Below, piece by piece: positions 8,031 to 17,415 of a stretch of DNA of 64,000 bases (positions are counted from its first letter, which is position 1; each line of letters starts with the position of its first letter). Origin of the DNA: Gammaproteobacteria bacterium. GTDB lineage: Bacteria > Pseudomonadota > Gammaproteobacteria > SZUA-229. Location: positions 1 through 64,000 of the forward strand of contig JASBSR010000031.1 in the NCBI GenBank assembly GCA_030148865.1, read 5' to 3'. A model generated the notes under the pieces. It saw only the letters and a program-made list of their open reading frames with translations, was not told the origin of the DNA and searched no databases. The translations under genes were made by a program, and so were the position numbers.

Positions 8031-9086
8031 ATGTCTGCAAATATATACAATAAGTTACATAAAGAAGGCATTTTTCAATATGGCTCAGATGAATTAATAA
8101 GATTTGAAAAACGACTGACTCAATACTTCACAAGAGAGTACAGCCGACATCAGGCTAATGGCTATCAATCAGTCAGCATCAACCATGGGCCATTAGCCCT
8201 AGCTGCGGAAGATCTAGCAGACAAGCATTACGATGAAGGACTAGAGTTTTTTCAGTCATTTCTTGATGCTGAAACAATGTCATATACAATGGCATATTTT
8301 GATGAAAACCCGGACAAAGTACTTTCAAGTAGCAAGTCGATCGATCAAGCTCAAGTAGATAAATTCGAACTGATCGCACGAAGGATGCAACTAAAGGGAG
8401 ATGAAAAGCTATTAAATATTGGCTGTGGATTTGGCTACTTTGAATCTTATCTTCTCAGAACTTACCCTGAATTACAGATTGTATCTACCACGCATAGCAA
8501 CGATCAATATAACTTTATAATTAACAGAACCAGGTGCTCTAGTGATGCTCTTTCCTCAGAGCGATTCCGTGTATTATTCTGTGAAATCGATAACAATAGT
8601 AGCGCCATGCTTGGTATCGAAAAATACAGTGCAGTCTGCTCAATTGGATTATTAGAACAAATTAACAATGTAGAGTTATTTTTTGGAATAATAAATGAGC
8701 TACTAGTTGATAATGGACGCATGTTCCATCATTTAATTATGTCTCGAGACTTAATACCGCAATTCCTCAATCCCCAAAAAACATTAATCGGAGAATATTT
8801 TCCTGGGGGCAAAGTTTTGCCGTATTCCGCGCTGCAAAGAGACTTTGAAAATTTTACACTAGATAATTCCTGGTTTATAAACGGTATGAACTATTGGAAA
8901 ACCTTAGATGGATGGCATTCAAACTTCTGGCATAATGTACATAATATTTATCCTAATGTGATTGGCGTCGAAAGAGTGCGGTACTGGAATAATTATTTTG
9001 TGCTATGCAAAGCAATGTTTCTTCCCGAGAGAGGATCCGCTTATGGAAACGGGCAGTTTTTATATAAAAAACATCAGCCGGATTGA
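8031..9086 (+). CDS. Cyclopropane-fatty-acid-synthase-like SAM methyltransferase
   Basis: The 351-residue protein shows the CFA synthase family order: HYDEGLEFFQSFLD (66-79), SYTMAYF (84-90), SIDQAQVDKFELIA (103-116), then the SAM motif KLLNIGCGFGYF (126-137). CFA synthases transfer a methyl(ene) group to a cis double bond of an acyl chain. Here the gene follows ACP and ketosynthase (48 bp gap) and sits near an RpfF-type enzyme that makes cis-2 double bonds. An ACP-bound or free unsaturated acid is a reasonable substrate, though this is inference. The coding sequence is visibly AT-rich. Its end overlaps the end of the convergent GGDEF-EAL gene by 13 bp. Confidence 0.85.
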   Translation: MSANIYNKLHKEGIFQYGSDELIRFEKRLTQYFTREYSRHQANGYQSVSINHGPLALAAEDLADKHYDEGLEFFQSFLDAETMSYTMAYFDENPDKVLSSSKSIDQAQVDKFELIARRMQLKGDEKLLNIGCGFGYFESYLLRTYPELQIVSTTHSNDQYNFIINRTRCSSDALSSERFRVLFCEIDNNSSAMLGIEKYSAVCSIGLLEQINNVELFFGIINELLVDNGRMFHHLIMSRDLIPQFLNPQKTLIGEYFPGGKVLPYSALQRDFENFTLDNSWFINGMNYWKTLDGWHSNFWHNVHNIYPNVIGVERVRYWNNYFVLCKAMFLPERGSAYGNGQFLYKKHQPD

Positions 9087-11146
9087 GTCAATGGTTCTCT
9101 ACTACTCAGCCATTCAATAACACCCTCTGCATCTAATGGCTTACTGAACAGATAGCCCTGGATAATCTTACCGCCCAGCTTTTTAATAATGTCTAATTCC
9201 GCCTCTGTTTCGACGCCTTCAAATACGTTACTCATCCCCAGGCTTCGACTCATATTGATGATGGCTTTAACAATATTTTCCAAACCCGCATTGGTATCTA
9301 TATTTCTAATAAAGTATTGATCAACTTTGATGCTGTCTATTGGTAATCGAGTTAAGTAACTCATTGATGTATAACCTGTGCCAAAATCGTCCAGCGCAAT
9401 GGAACAACCAATTTTGTGCAGTTCAATCAAAAATCTTTCTGTTGTTTCGAAATCATTAATAAACAAAGACTCCGTAATTTCGAATTCTATTTTTGATGGA
9501 TTAATACCAGTTCGCATAATCTCATTATTGATAAGTTCAACTAGACTAATGTCACCAAATTGTAATGCTGACAAATTCATTGCAATATGAGTATCGCCTG
9601 CATAACCTTTATGAATAAAGGTTATGACCTCTTTTATTACCCACTCACCCACTGAATAGATTAATCCTGTTTCTTCGAGCAACGGTATGAACTGGTGAGG
9701 CCCGATTAAGCCAAGCGCCTCACTATTCCAACGAAGCAGGGCTTCAAAACCAATAGTTTGCCCCGTAATACAATTAACTTGTGGTTGATACACCATATAA
9801 AATTCATTGCGGTCAAGCGCGGAGTGTAGTTCATTTTCAATTACCAGACGTTCACGCAATCTATTAGACATGCTTTCATCATAAAACTGGAGCCTGTTTC
9901 CTCCAGACTTTTTTGCACTAAACATCGCTGTATCGGCGTTTTTGAGCAAGGCAAGAGCAGACTCACCATCATTGGGATAGATGCTAATTCCTATGCTCGC
10001 GCCAATATGTATTTTGTGTGAGTCTATTTCAAAAATATTTGTCATACTTTCAATGAGCTTTTGCCCGACAAGAATTGCTTCATCAGTACTACTCATTCGC
10101 TGTATTACTACAACAAATTCATCACCGCCATTACGAGAGATAGTGTCTTCTTTGCGCAAGGTCTGCAAGAGCCGCTTTGAAACCTCCTGGATTAATTTAT
10201 CACCGATATTATGTCCCAGGCTGTCGTTAATCGCTTTAAACCTGTCCAGGTCAAGAAAAATTATCCCAAGCTTTTGCTTATTGCGATATGCTATTTCGAT
10301 AGAGTGATTAATGCGATTAATCAAAAGTGCTCTATTTGGTAAACCTGTGAGCTCATCATGGTACGCAAGATATTGTAAACTTTGTTCAGCCAGTTCTTTT
10401 TTTTCTATAACTTGTTCCAGGTTAGTATTAATATTAACTAGTTCCCGGGTCCTTTCTTTAACTTTTTGCTCTAGTTCAGCCTTGCTTTTTTCAAGCTCTA
10501 ACTGAATTTTTTCTCGTATTTCTATCTCATTATTCAACTCACTGATCAATCGTTTGTTATTAAATGTTAGCTCTATTTCATTCTTATGCCTGCTACTTAT
10601 GTTAAAACTAGTTGCTACCATAAAACCTATAAATAAACTAAATGCTAATACCATGTAAAAACTTTCTTCAATATCAATAAGAATGAATACACTAAGAATC
10701 GCGATCACCTGGGGTAACATATATGCGAGGTATGCTTTTTTATATGTTGATAGTGTTGTAATACTCCCTGTTATAAGACCAAAATTAATTAAGTATACAA
10801 TGTTGCGTATAGCATCGTTACCTGGTTTATGCTGCATGAATTCATATAGCGCCCATAAAACCCCCACCATTAATGTCAAAAAAACATGGGTATTTAAATA
10901 CTGCTTTAATGTAAACCATTTTTTATTTAAGTAATGGCTTGCAACAGCGATTCGGATTGCTGAAAATATAATAATTCCGGAACTTAATAGAAATGCATTA
11001 GTTGCATGACTTGTACTATTAAGTAGGATATATACAATGCATGCGGCAAATATGTTTACGATCCCGCCCGATAAGGTAGCAGAAAAAAGCGGTTTAACTT
11101 GCTCTTCTAACAAATTAATATCTGTATGAGGTGTGCTTTTATGCAT
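9074..11146 (-). CDS. Membrane-bound diguanylate cyclase/phosphodiesterase (GGDEF-EAL)
   Basis: The roughly 690-residue protein has about six N-terminal membrane segments (residues 25-185), a coiled coil (200-262), a GGDEF domain with intact GGDEF (342-346) and an inhibitory RxxD site (RKED, 333-336), and an EAL domain beginning IGFEALLRW (468-476) with DDFGTGYTS. Both activities on cyclic di-GMP appear possible. The membrane part has no extracellular loop domain, so it may sense a hydrophobic ligand or membrane state. It converges on, and overlaps, the acyl-signal cluster, which suggests it could be the receptor side. I take the ATG at 11146 rather than the upstream TTG at 11152; no ribosome site is clear. 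Confidence 0.9.
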   Translation of the reverse strand: MHKSTPHTDINLLEEQVKPLFSATLSGGIVNIFAACIVYILLNSTSHATNAFLLSSGIIIFSAIRIAVASHYLNKKWFTLKQYLNTHVFLTLMVGVLWALYEFMQHKPGNDAIRNIVYLINFGLITGSITTLSTYKKAYLAYMLPQVIAILSVFILIDIEESFYMVLAFSLFIGFMVATSFNISSRHKNEIELTFNNKRLISELNNEIEIREKIQLELEKSKAELEQKVKERTRELVNINTNLEQVIEKKELAEQSLQYLAYHDELTGLPNRALLINRINHSIEIAYRNKQKLGIIFLDLDRFKAINDSLGHNIGDKLIQEVSKRLLQTLRKEDTISRNGGDEFVVVIQRMSSTDEAILVGQKLIESMTNIFEIDSHKIHIGASIGISIYPNDGESALALLKNADTAMFSAKKSGGNRLQFYDESMSNRLRERLVIENELHSALDRNEFYMVYQPQVNCITGQTIGFEALLRWNSEALGLIGPHQFIPLLEETGLIYSVGEWVIKEVITFIHKGYAGDTHIAMNLSALQFGDISLVELINNEIMRTGINPSKIEFEITESLFINDFETTERFLIELHKIGCSIALDDFGTGYTSMSYLTRLPIDSIKVDQYFIRNIDTNAGLENIVKAIINMSRSLGMSNVFEGVETEAELDIIKKLGGKIIQGYLFSKPLDAEGVIEWLSSREPLTQSG

Positions 11147-11905
11147 AATCAAATATATGAATTTAATTCAAACCATGCGATATAAAAATACAGTCGCAGA
11201 AATTTTGTCAGGGATCTGATTAATTAAATGTTGTTAGTTGTAATAATTATGCTGCCTCAATGGCTGAGCGCATGATGTTAAGAGTAGTCTAATATCACCT
11301 GATTGCTTAATTTATCGGCATATATTGTCGCTTTTTATCAAAATTCATGTTAAATATTTAAAAAACCATGTAACCTACTGAATATAAAGTAATAATACCC
11401 AGATTAATGCTGTGTGGAATTTAGGGTTTTTACTCATTTTCTGTATCTTCAATTGTGAAATGTCTGAAAAGCTGGTTGTGTTGGGTGACCAGACATAGCG
11501 ATAGTGTTGGAGAGTGAGAAGCTATTGAAGTGAGGTAAATCGACCGGGGTATAAACTTCGCGTTGCCATTTTTGAAATCCATCCTGATATCTACGCGACG
11601 GATCGGTGCCTGTGTGTCCCTGGCTTTAAGGTATCGTTCTGATGTGATCAACTATGCTTAATATCGGGCTCAAGGTTTCTTGTCTTTCCCAGCTGTATTT
11701 GCACAGCATAAAAAGCTATTATTCCTCATTGTCTGATGGTTCGATGTAGTCAGGTGCGGGCGTGCATCTGATATCGCGCTCCATGGACGGGGTAGCGGTC
11801 GTAGCGGAATTTAGCATCAGCTGCGCCTTGCGCAAGCGCTATTCTGGAACTATCTCAGGGTAATGGCTGACTTAGATGTAATGTTCCACCTACACTGGTA
11901 TTTAT
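11147..11905. other. Long intergenic region without a supported gene
   Basis: This stretch is AT-rich at the left and near average at the right. Short open frames exist on the minus strand (11430-11651, and a 32-codon frame ending at 11719) but none has a ribosome site or a recognisable product. Decayed gene remains are possible. The left part must hold the promoter of the GGDEF-EAL gene. Confidence 0.4.
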
Positions 11906-12493
11906 ATGTTCAAATCATTTAGTAAAACGCTATTCACGGGCTTTATCACAGCATTGCCTGTGGTGTTGACGATATATTTGCTGTTCTGGATGGTGAGTTC
12001 GTCTGAGCAACTGATGAGCCGCATGTTGCGTTGGTTGCTACCCGACAGGCTATATTTCCCAGGACTGGGCGTGATTGTCGCAATTCTGGTGCTGTTTACC
12101 GTTGGGTTATTCATGAAAGCCTATATCGGTAGGCAACTATTTGCTTACGGTGAAAACCTGATGTTTCGCCTGCCTTTTGTAAAATCGGTGTACCGCGCGC
12201 TGCGAGATTTCTTCGATTTCCTTTCACCCAAAGAAAAAAAGCCAGGGCAGGTGGTGGCAGTTACCTTAAACGGTATAGAAATGATTGGTCTGGTAACACA
12301 GGAAGATATGCAGCGTTTACCGGTTTCATTTCGTGATCCTGATAAAGCACTGGTATATTTTCCTATGAGCTATATGGTCGGGGGGTTTACTGCGCTGGTA
12401 CCGCGCGCGTATCTACGACCGATGGAAATGGGTAAGGATGAAGCGATACGCTTTGTTATGACTGCGGGTATTACTGGCAAGAGCGGCGATTGA
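11906..12493 (+). CDS. DUF502 family membrane protein
   Basis: The 195-residue protein has two N-terminal membrane helices (about 10-30 and 52-72) and the DUF502 hallmarks LPFVKSVYRALRDFFDFLSP and VYFPMSYMVGGFTALVPR. The family is widespread in bacteria but its role is unknown. The soluble domain faces the same side as both termini. The gene is followed closely by arfB (21 bp after its stop), so they may be co-transcribed. Confidence 0.88.
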   Translation: MFKSFSKTLFTGFITALPVVLTIYLLFWMVSSSEQLMSRMLRWLLPDRLYFPGLGVIVAILVLFTVGLFMKAYIGRQLFAYGENLMFRLPFVKSVYRALRDFFDFLSPKEKKPGQVVAVTLNGIEMIGLVTQEDMQRLPVSFRDPDKALVYFPMSYMVGGFTALVPRAYLRPMEMGKDEAIRFVMTAGITGKSGD

Positions 12494-12514
12494 GAATTGC
12501 CTTAAGTCTTCGTT

Positions 12515-12934
12515 ATGCTACAGATTTCAAATAATGTAAGCCTCGACGAGAGCGAGATTGAGCTCTGTGCGATTCGTTCGCAGGGAGCGGGCGGCCAGAA
12601 TGTTAACAAAGTCTCGAGTGCGATTCATTTGCGGTTTGATATCACAGCTTCGTCCCTGCCGGAATTTTATAAACATAGATTGTTACGGTTAAATGACAAA
12701 CGTATTACCAGACAAGGTGTGATTATTATCAAGGCGCAGGCGCATCGCAGCCAGGAAAAAAATCGTGAGGCTGCACTAACGCGGCTGCAGGAGTTAATAA
12801 AGAGTGTCGCCTGTGTGCGCAAAAAACGTATCGCCACCAAACCAACACGCGCAGCCAAAATTCGGCGTATGGATGAAAAATCGAGACATGGCCAGCATAA
12901 ACAATTGCGCCGGAAAGTTCCGATAACAGATTAA
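12515..12934 (+). CDS. arfB: Alternative ribosome-rescue factor ArfB (peptidyl-tRNA hydrolase)
   Basis: The 139-residue protein has the release-factor catalytic motif in SQGAGGQNVNKVSSAIHLRF, where GGQ hydrolyses peptidyl-tRNA on stalled ribosomes. The C-terminal tail is rich in Lys and Arg (KKRIATKPTRAAKIRRMDEK) and fits the empty mRNA channel, as in E. coli ArfB (YaeJ). Length is normal. The start at 12515 has only a weak ribosome site. Confidence 0.93.
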   Translation: MLQISNNVSLDESEIELCAIRSQGAGGQNVNKVSSAIHLRFDITASSLPEFYKHRLLRLNDKRITRQGVIIIKAQAHRSQEKNREAALTRLQELIKSVACVRKKRIATKPTRAAKIRRMDEKSRHGQHKQLRRKVPITD

Positions 12935-13087
12935 GACTGGCAAGATACTATGAAGGGTCATACCACAGGTTCAAAATGAGACCGTGTTGGTGGGATAATG
13001 CTTCGGGGTCGAGTCGGACCAGATGCCAGATCAGGTTGAGACGCATTCAGCTCAGGGGGCTAACGACAGCCGTTGGCTGCGCGGCCA

Positions 13088-13336
13088 CTAACTCGCCATA
13101 CTGTGTGGTGCCAGGATGAGTATTAGTGCCTGTGCGTGTTCGGCCGCATGACGGCCAAGGTCGGTGAGGTAGCCGCCGTCTCTGTGGGTGAGCAGGCCCT
13201 TTTGATACAGGCGTTGCACCGCCTCAATGAACTCAGGATTAGCGTTTTTGTGCACCTTGATACCCTGCTGGCCGCTGTCCAGATTGTAGCGAATCAGCAC
13301 ATCCAGTTCGTGTATCTGTTCCGGTGAATAGGGCAT
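13088..13336 (-). CDS. TIGR02647 family conserved protein
   Basis: This 82-residue protein matches the small gammaproteobacterial family TIGR02647: MPYSPEQIHELDVLIRYNLDSGQQGIKVH at the start and AVQRLYQKGLLTHRDGGYLTDLGR in the middle. The second half resembles a winged helix-turn-helix, and some annotations call it DNA-binding, but no function is established. It is transcribed alone, divergent from dsbB. Confidence 0.82.
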   Translation of the reverse strand: MPYSPEQIHELDVLIRYNLDSGQQGIKVHKNANPEFIEAVQRLYQKGLLTHRDGGYLTDLGRHAAEHAQALILILAPHSMAS

Positions 13337-13499
13337 CTGCCACCTCTGAGGGAATTTTTTGTCAACGGGTCAGACATAGTAACAGGGACGAGCTATAGAA
13401 GGCAAAATCCTTAAAGCTGTTTGCATGGTCTCAACTGAGTAGCAACCAATGCTGAACCCTGTATGATTATGCTTCTCAAATAGCGTGAGTGATTGATAT

Positions 13500-14015
13500 A
13501 TGTGGCGACAAATAGGCCTGGGTAGACACCGATATTACTGGTTGGCACTACTGTGCCTTGGTCTGGCCATGGAAATCGGCGCACTGATCTATCAATACGC
13601 GCTGGATTATCCGCCGTGTGTATTGTGTATCCACGTCAGGCTTTGGGTTGCAGCTATGATTCTGGTGGCTAGTCTGGGGCTAATAGTGAATCATCGGCGA
13701 TATCTAAACACCCTCAGCCATTTATTGATGCTTGGTGTGATGGCGGCGATACTGGATCGCAGCTGGAATCTGCTGGGTACCGAACGCGGCTTTACCGTGG
13801 CCAGCTGTGATTTTAACTTGGGGTTGCCGACATGGTTTGCGCCAGATAAATGGCTGCCTTCGGTTTTTGAGGTGCAGGCCAGCTGTGGCTACACACCCGA
13901 GCTTTTATGGGGTGTCACCATGGCTGAGTTTTTGCTGGTGATATCGGTTCTGCTGGTGATCACTAGTATGACATCTGCGATAGCTTCACTGGTATACACT
14001 CCCGAATCATTATGA
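13500..14015 (+). CDS. DsbB-like disulfide-bond oxidoreductase
   Basis: The 171-residue membrane protein has four predicted helices. The first periplasmic loop contains PPCVLCIHVR, the CxxC pair of DsbB with the trailing Arg, and the second loop contains a widely spaced Cys pair (ASCDFNLGLP and QASCGYTPELLWG). These pass electrons from a DsbA-like partner to quinone. The 4-bp overlap with the downstream TlpA-fusion gene means coupled translation and suggests a joint role in periplasmic thiol chemistry. It is shorter than some DsbB proteins but complete. Confidence 0.88.
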   Translation: MWRQIGLGRHRYYWLALLCLGLAMEIGALIYQYALDYPPCVLCIHVRLWVAAMILVASLGLIVNHRRYLNTLSHLLMLGVMAAILDRSWNLLGTERGFTVASCDFNLGLPTWFAPDKWLPSVFEVQASCGYTPELLWGVTMAEFLLVISVLLVITSMTSAIASLVYTPESL

Positions 14016-15319
14016 AATCAATTTTGTTGCTGCTATTGCTGGCAGTGTTTTTGCTGCCGCCAGCGATAAGTCAGGTCGCACCGCAGTGGCAGGATCACAG
14101 TGTCGAGATCGCAGATCAGGAAATGCAGGTCAGGCGTTTTACCGCGCAAGGGTCCGCTGAAAACAAATATCTGATCCTCTGGTTAACTCCGGGCTTTGGT
14201 GAAGCCGAGCGAGAGTACCAGCTGGCGAGTGAGCTGGCGCAACGCGGTGTCGAAGTCTGGTATCTGGATCTTGCTGAAAGTCTGTTTTTACCCACGGGAA
14301 CGAGTACATTACGCGCCATGGACGGACGATATGTGGCGGGCCTGATCAGGGCTGCGCACGAGCAAACCGGCAAAAAAATTATTTTAGTAACGCATGGCTA
14401 TGGCAGTTTGCCGGCGCTACGCGGCGCCAGACTCTGGCAACAGGACTTTTACCAGGATACAACCGCCGCACAGAAGCCATATTTTTCCGGCGCAATTTTG
14501 TTTTCCCCTGAGCTTTACAGTTATATAGGCCAGCCAGGCGTTGATCCGGTGTACGATCCAATTGCAAGTGCGAGTAATATTCCTGTCATGCTGTATCAGG
14601 CGGGTAAGCGCGGCAACCGCTGGCAGCTCGAAAAAAATCTTGCGCAACTTCAGGCGGGTGGTGCCCAGGTTTATCTAAAAGTATTGCCGGGTGTCACTGG
14701 TGTGTTCTACAAAAAAGACACCTCGGCTGAGACGATGAACCTACTCAAGGTGCTACCCGAGCAACTGATCAATGTGATGCGGATGCTCGATAAAGTGCCA
14801 CTGCCCGATAAAGTCGCAACACTGACTAAGAACAATCAGAAAACAGGTAAACAGCTCAGTCTCATCCTAATGCCTTATAAAGGGAATCCGAAACCGAATT
14901 CATTGAATCTGGATAATTCAAAAGGCGAGCACGTTTTGCGCAATAATTACCGCGGTAAGGTGACTCTGGTAAATTTCTGGGCAAGCTGGTGTGGGCCCTG
15001 TGTTGAAGAAATTCCTTCACTCAATAGATTAAGAAAACAAATGAAAGACCTGCCGTTCGAGCTTATCTCGGTAAACTACGCTGAAGACAGGCAACACATC
15101 GCTGAATTTTTAAAGCAGGTGAAGGTCGATTTTCCAGTTTTACTCGACAGTGATGGCCGTGTGGCATCACAATGGAAAGTGCTGGTGTTTCCGGCAACAT
15201 TTGTGATAGGTCGGGATGGAAAAATTGTTTATGGTGTCAATGGTGCCATTTACTGGGATAGTCCGGAGGTTATCAACACACTAAAAGCATTAACTAACAA
15301 GAGCAAAAAAAGTCAGTAA
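14012..15319 (+). CDS. Alpha/beta-hydrolase-like domain fused to a TlpA/ResA thioredoxin domain
   Basis: The 435-residue exported protein starts with a signal peptide (SILLLLLLAVFLLPPAIS). Residues about 30-270 look like an alpha/beta hydrolase: LILWLTPGFGEAE, then ILVTHGYGSLPALRG where the usual G-x-S-x-G elbow reads H-G-Y-G-S, so the Ser nucleophile seems lost. Residues about 290-430 form a TlpA-type thioredoxin with WASWCGPCVEEIPS and the cis-Pro segment VFPATFVIG. TlpA domains reduce periplasmic disulfides, for example for cytochrome c maturation. The pairing with DsbB, an oxidising enzyme, is unusual. Confidence 0.82.
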   Translation: MKSILLLLLLAVFLLPPAISQVAPQWQDHSVEIADQEMQVRRFTAQGSAENKYLILWLTPGFGEAEREYQLASELAQRGVEVWYLDLAESLFLPTGTSTLRAMDGRYVAGLIRAAHEQTGKKIILVTHGYGSLPALRGARLWQQDFYQDTTAAQKPYFSGAILFSPELYSYIGQPGVDPVYDPIASASNIPVMLYQAGKRGNRWQLEKNLAQLQAGGAQVYLKVLPGVTGVFYKKDTSAETMNLLKVLPEQLINVMRMLDKVPLPDKVATLTKNNQKTGKQLSLILMPYKGNPKPNSLNLDNSKGEHVLRNNYRGKVTLVNFWASWCGPCVEEIPSLNRLRKQMKDLPFELISVNYAEDRQHIAEFLKQVKVDFPVLLDSDGRVASQWKVLVFPATFVIGRDGKIVYGVNGAIYWDSPEVINTLKALTNKSKKSQ

Positions 15320-15364
15320 GCTGGGCTATGCTCATTACCAATTCTTACAGAAATTTTACATAAA

Positions 15365-16738
15365 ATGACTCACTATAAAGTATTAGATGCATTAATTTCA
15401 CCGAAAGGCCGGCTCGAAATTCTTTCGCGAGCAGAAGTCAATAAACTACTCGACACCAGCCAGGGCGGTCTGTATCGATTATTTCGTAACTGCGCTTTGG
15501 CGGTTCTCAATAGTGGCAGTGACCTGGACGATGGCAAGAAGCTTCTGGAACGTTATAGCAAGTTCGAAATTCGTGTCTTGCAAAATGAGCGTGGCATTAA
15601 ACTCGATTTGAAAAATGCACCTGCCAATGCGTTTGTTGATGGCAATATTATCAAAGGCATCAATGAACATTTGTTTGCAGTACTGCGTGATGTGGTGTAT
15701 ATCAGCGATGAGATTTCTGGCAATCCCAATTTTGCGCTGGATAATTCGGACTCAATCACCGATGCCGTATTCCATATCCTGCGCAATGCCAACGTATTAA
15801 AGCCTGTGACCAGACCCAATCTGGTAGTTTGTTGGGGCGGGCATTCAATCAGTCGCGAAGAATACGATTACAGCAAAGAGGTTGGTTATCAACTTGGTTT
15901 GCGCGGGCTGGATATTTGCACCGGCTGTGGGCCAGGCGCCATGAAAGGCCCAATGAAAGGCGCGACCATTGGGCATGCCAAGCAACGTATTTCCGGCGGT
16001 GTTTATCTCGGTATTACCGAGCCCGGTATCATCGCAGCTGAGTCACCCAATCCAATTGTGAATAATCTGGTGATTATGCCGGATATCGAAAAACGCCTCG
16101 AAGCCTTCGTGCGCACTGGCCATGGCATTGTGGTGTTCCCCGGCGGGGTTGGCACTGCAGAAGAGATTCTTTATCTGCTAGGTATTTTGTTGCACCCTGA
16201 AAATCGCGATATCCCGTTCCCGCTGGTGTTAACAGGGCCGGAAAGCTCAGCCGATTATTTTCGTGAGATTGATAACTTCATTGCCAAAACACTAGGCAGT
16301 GAAACACAAAAACTTTATACCATTGTCACCGGCGATCCGGTTCAGGCAGCACAAATCATACGTCAGGGAATGGAAAAAGTGCGTGACTTCAGACATAGTT
16401 GTGAGGACGCCTATTATTTTAACTGGTCTTTACACATTGACCGGGCATTTCAGGAACCCTTTGTGCCCAATCACGAAAATATGCGCAATCTGCAGTTAAA
16501 ATCTGACCTGCCAGTACATTTGCTAGCAGCTAATCTGCGCCGGGTTTTTTCTGGTGTAGTTTCGGGAAACGTAAAAGATGAAGGCATTCGAGAAATTGAA
16601 AAGCACGGCAAGTTTGAAATTCACGGCGAGCCAGGAATTATGCAGCTGGTAGATGACCTGTTGAATTCATTTGTAAAACAACACCGCATGAAACTACCTG
16701 GAGTTGATTATAAGCCATGCTACCAGGTGCTTAGGTGA
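15365..16738 (+). CDS. ppnN: Nucleotide 5'-monophosphate nucleosidase PpnN (LOG family)
   Basis: The 457-residue protein has the LOG core with the motif PGGVGTAEEILYLLG and the preceding GxGxGAMKG stretch (CTGCGPGAMKGPMKGA). N- and C-terminal extensions give the length of E. coli PpnN (YgdH). That enzyme splits purine and pyrimidine 5'-monophosphates into base and ribose phosphate and is activated by (p)ppGpp. The gene is followed by the convergent tesA. No clear ribosome site precedes the ATG. Confidence 0.93.
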   Translation: MTHYKVLDALISPKGRLEILSRAEVNKLLDTSQGGLYRLFRNCALAVLNSGSDLDDGKKLLERYSKFEIRVLQNERGIKLDLKNAPANAFVDGNIIKGINEHLFAVLRDVVYISDEISGNPNFALDNSDSITDAVFHILRNANVLKPVTRPNLVVCWGGHSISREEYDYSKEVGYQLGLRGLDICTGCGPGAMKGPMKGATIGHAKQRISGGVYLGITEPGIIAAESPNPIVNNLVIMPDIEKRLEAFVRTGHGIVVFPGGVGTAEEILYLLGILLHPENRDIPFPLVLTGPESSADYFREIDNFIAKTLGSETQKLYTIVTGDPVQAAQIIRQGMEKVRDFRHSCEDAYYFNWSLHIDRAFQEPFVPNHENMRNLQLKSDLPVHLLAANLRRVFSGVVSGNVKDEGIREIEKHGKFEIHGEPGIMQLVDDLLNSFVKQHRMKLPGVDYKPCYQVLR

Positions 16739-16775
16739 TCTATCCGTTATAACTGTTAATTATTGCTGCCGCTTT

Positions 16776-17390
16776 TTAATGATGTAACAATGGACTCAGG
16801 CTATGCCATATATTATCTACAATTTGTGACTGGCCTCTGGCTGTAGGGTGGATGCCGTCTTCCTGTAATAACTCACGATAATCCGAAACTTTATTCAGGA
16901 GTCGTGGCACCACTGGAATATTGTAGTCTTTGGCAATCTTGATGTATAACTCCGCAAATCGTGTGGTGTAGGCTTGGCCATAATTTGGTGGCAAACGTAC
17001 ACCTGCCAGCAGCACCTTAGCATGTGCATTCTGGCTGAGTTGTATAATTTGTCTCAGACTGTTTTCGATTTCACTGAACGGAAGTCCGCGCAGGCCGTCA
17101 TTACCACCAAGTGCGACAATGACGATCTCAGGGCGATGTCTGGCGAGGGCGTCTGGTAAGCGATTCAGGCCGGTGCGCGTGGTATCTCCACTGACACTGG
17201 CATTGACAACATGATAGGAGTAGCCATCTTTATCGAGCTGTTTCTGCAACAATGCCACCCAGCCCTGCTCAGTGTTGATACCATAGGCGGCACTAATGCT
17301 GTCACCAAGGACAAGTATGCTCGGGTTAGCTGCTATAGCGCTACTCGATATTAGTAGCAATACAATACAGTTTCGTAATATTTGATTCAT
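16776..17390 (-). CDS. tesA: Periplasmic acyl-CoA thioesterase I / arylesterase TesA
   Basis: The 204-residue SGNH hydrolase has a signal peptide (NQILRNCIVLLLISSSAIAA), block I VLGDSISAAYG with the nucleophile Ser, block III ALGGNDGLRG and block V DGIHPTARGQ with the Asp-His pair. TesA hydrolyses acyl esters and lysophospholipids in the periplasm. It diverges from an ABC transporter pair with 25 bp between starts, the same arrangement as tesA-ybbA-ybbP in E. coli. Confidence 0.95.
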   Translation of the reverse strand: MNQILRNCIVLLLISSSAIAANPSILVLGDSISAAYGINTEQGWVALLQKQLDKDGYSYHVVNASVSGDTTRTGLNRLPDALARHRPEIVIVALGGNDGLRGLPFSEIENSLRQIIQLSQNAHAKVLLAGVRLPPNYGQAYTTRFAELYIKIAKDYNIPVVPRLLNKVSDYRELLQEDGIHPTARGQSQIVDNIWHSLSPLLHH

Positions 17391-17415
17391 TTTTCCGGTT
17401 CACTTATGTACACAC

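Noticed and set aside
11430-11651. 73-residue minus-strand frame in the long gap
   Set aside because: No ribosome site and no recognisable domain; it probably arises by chance.
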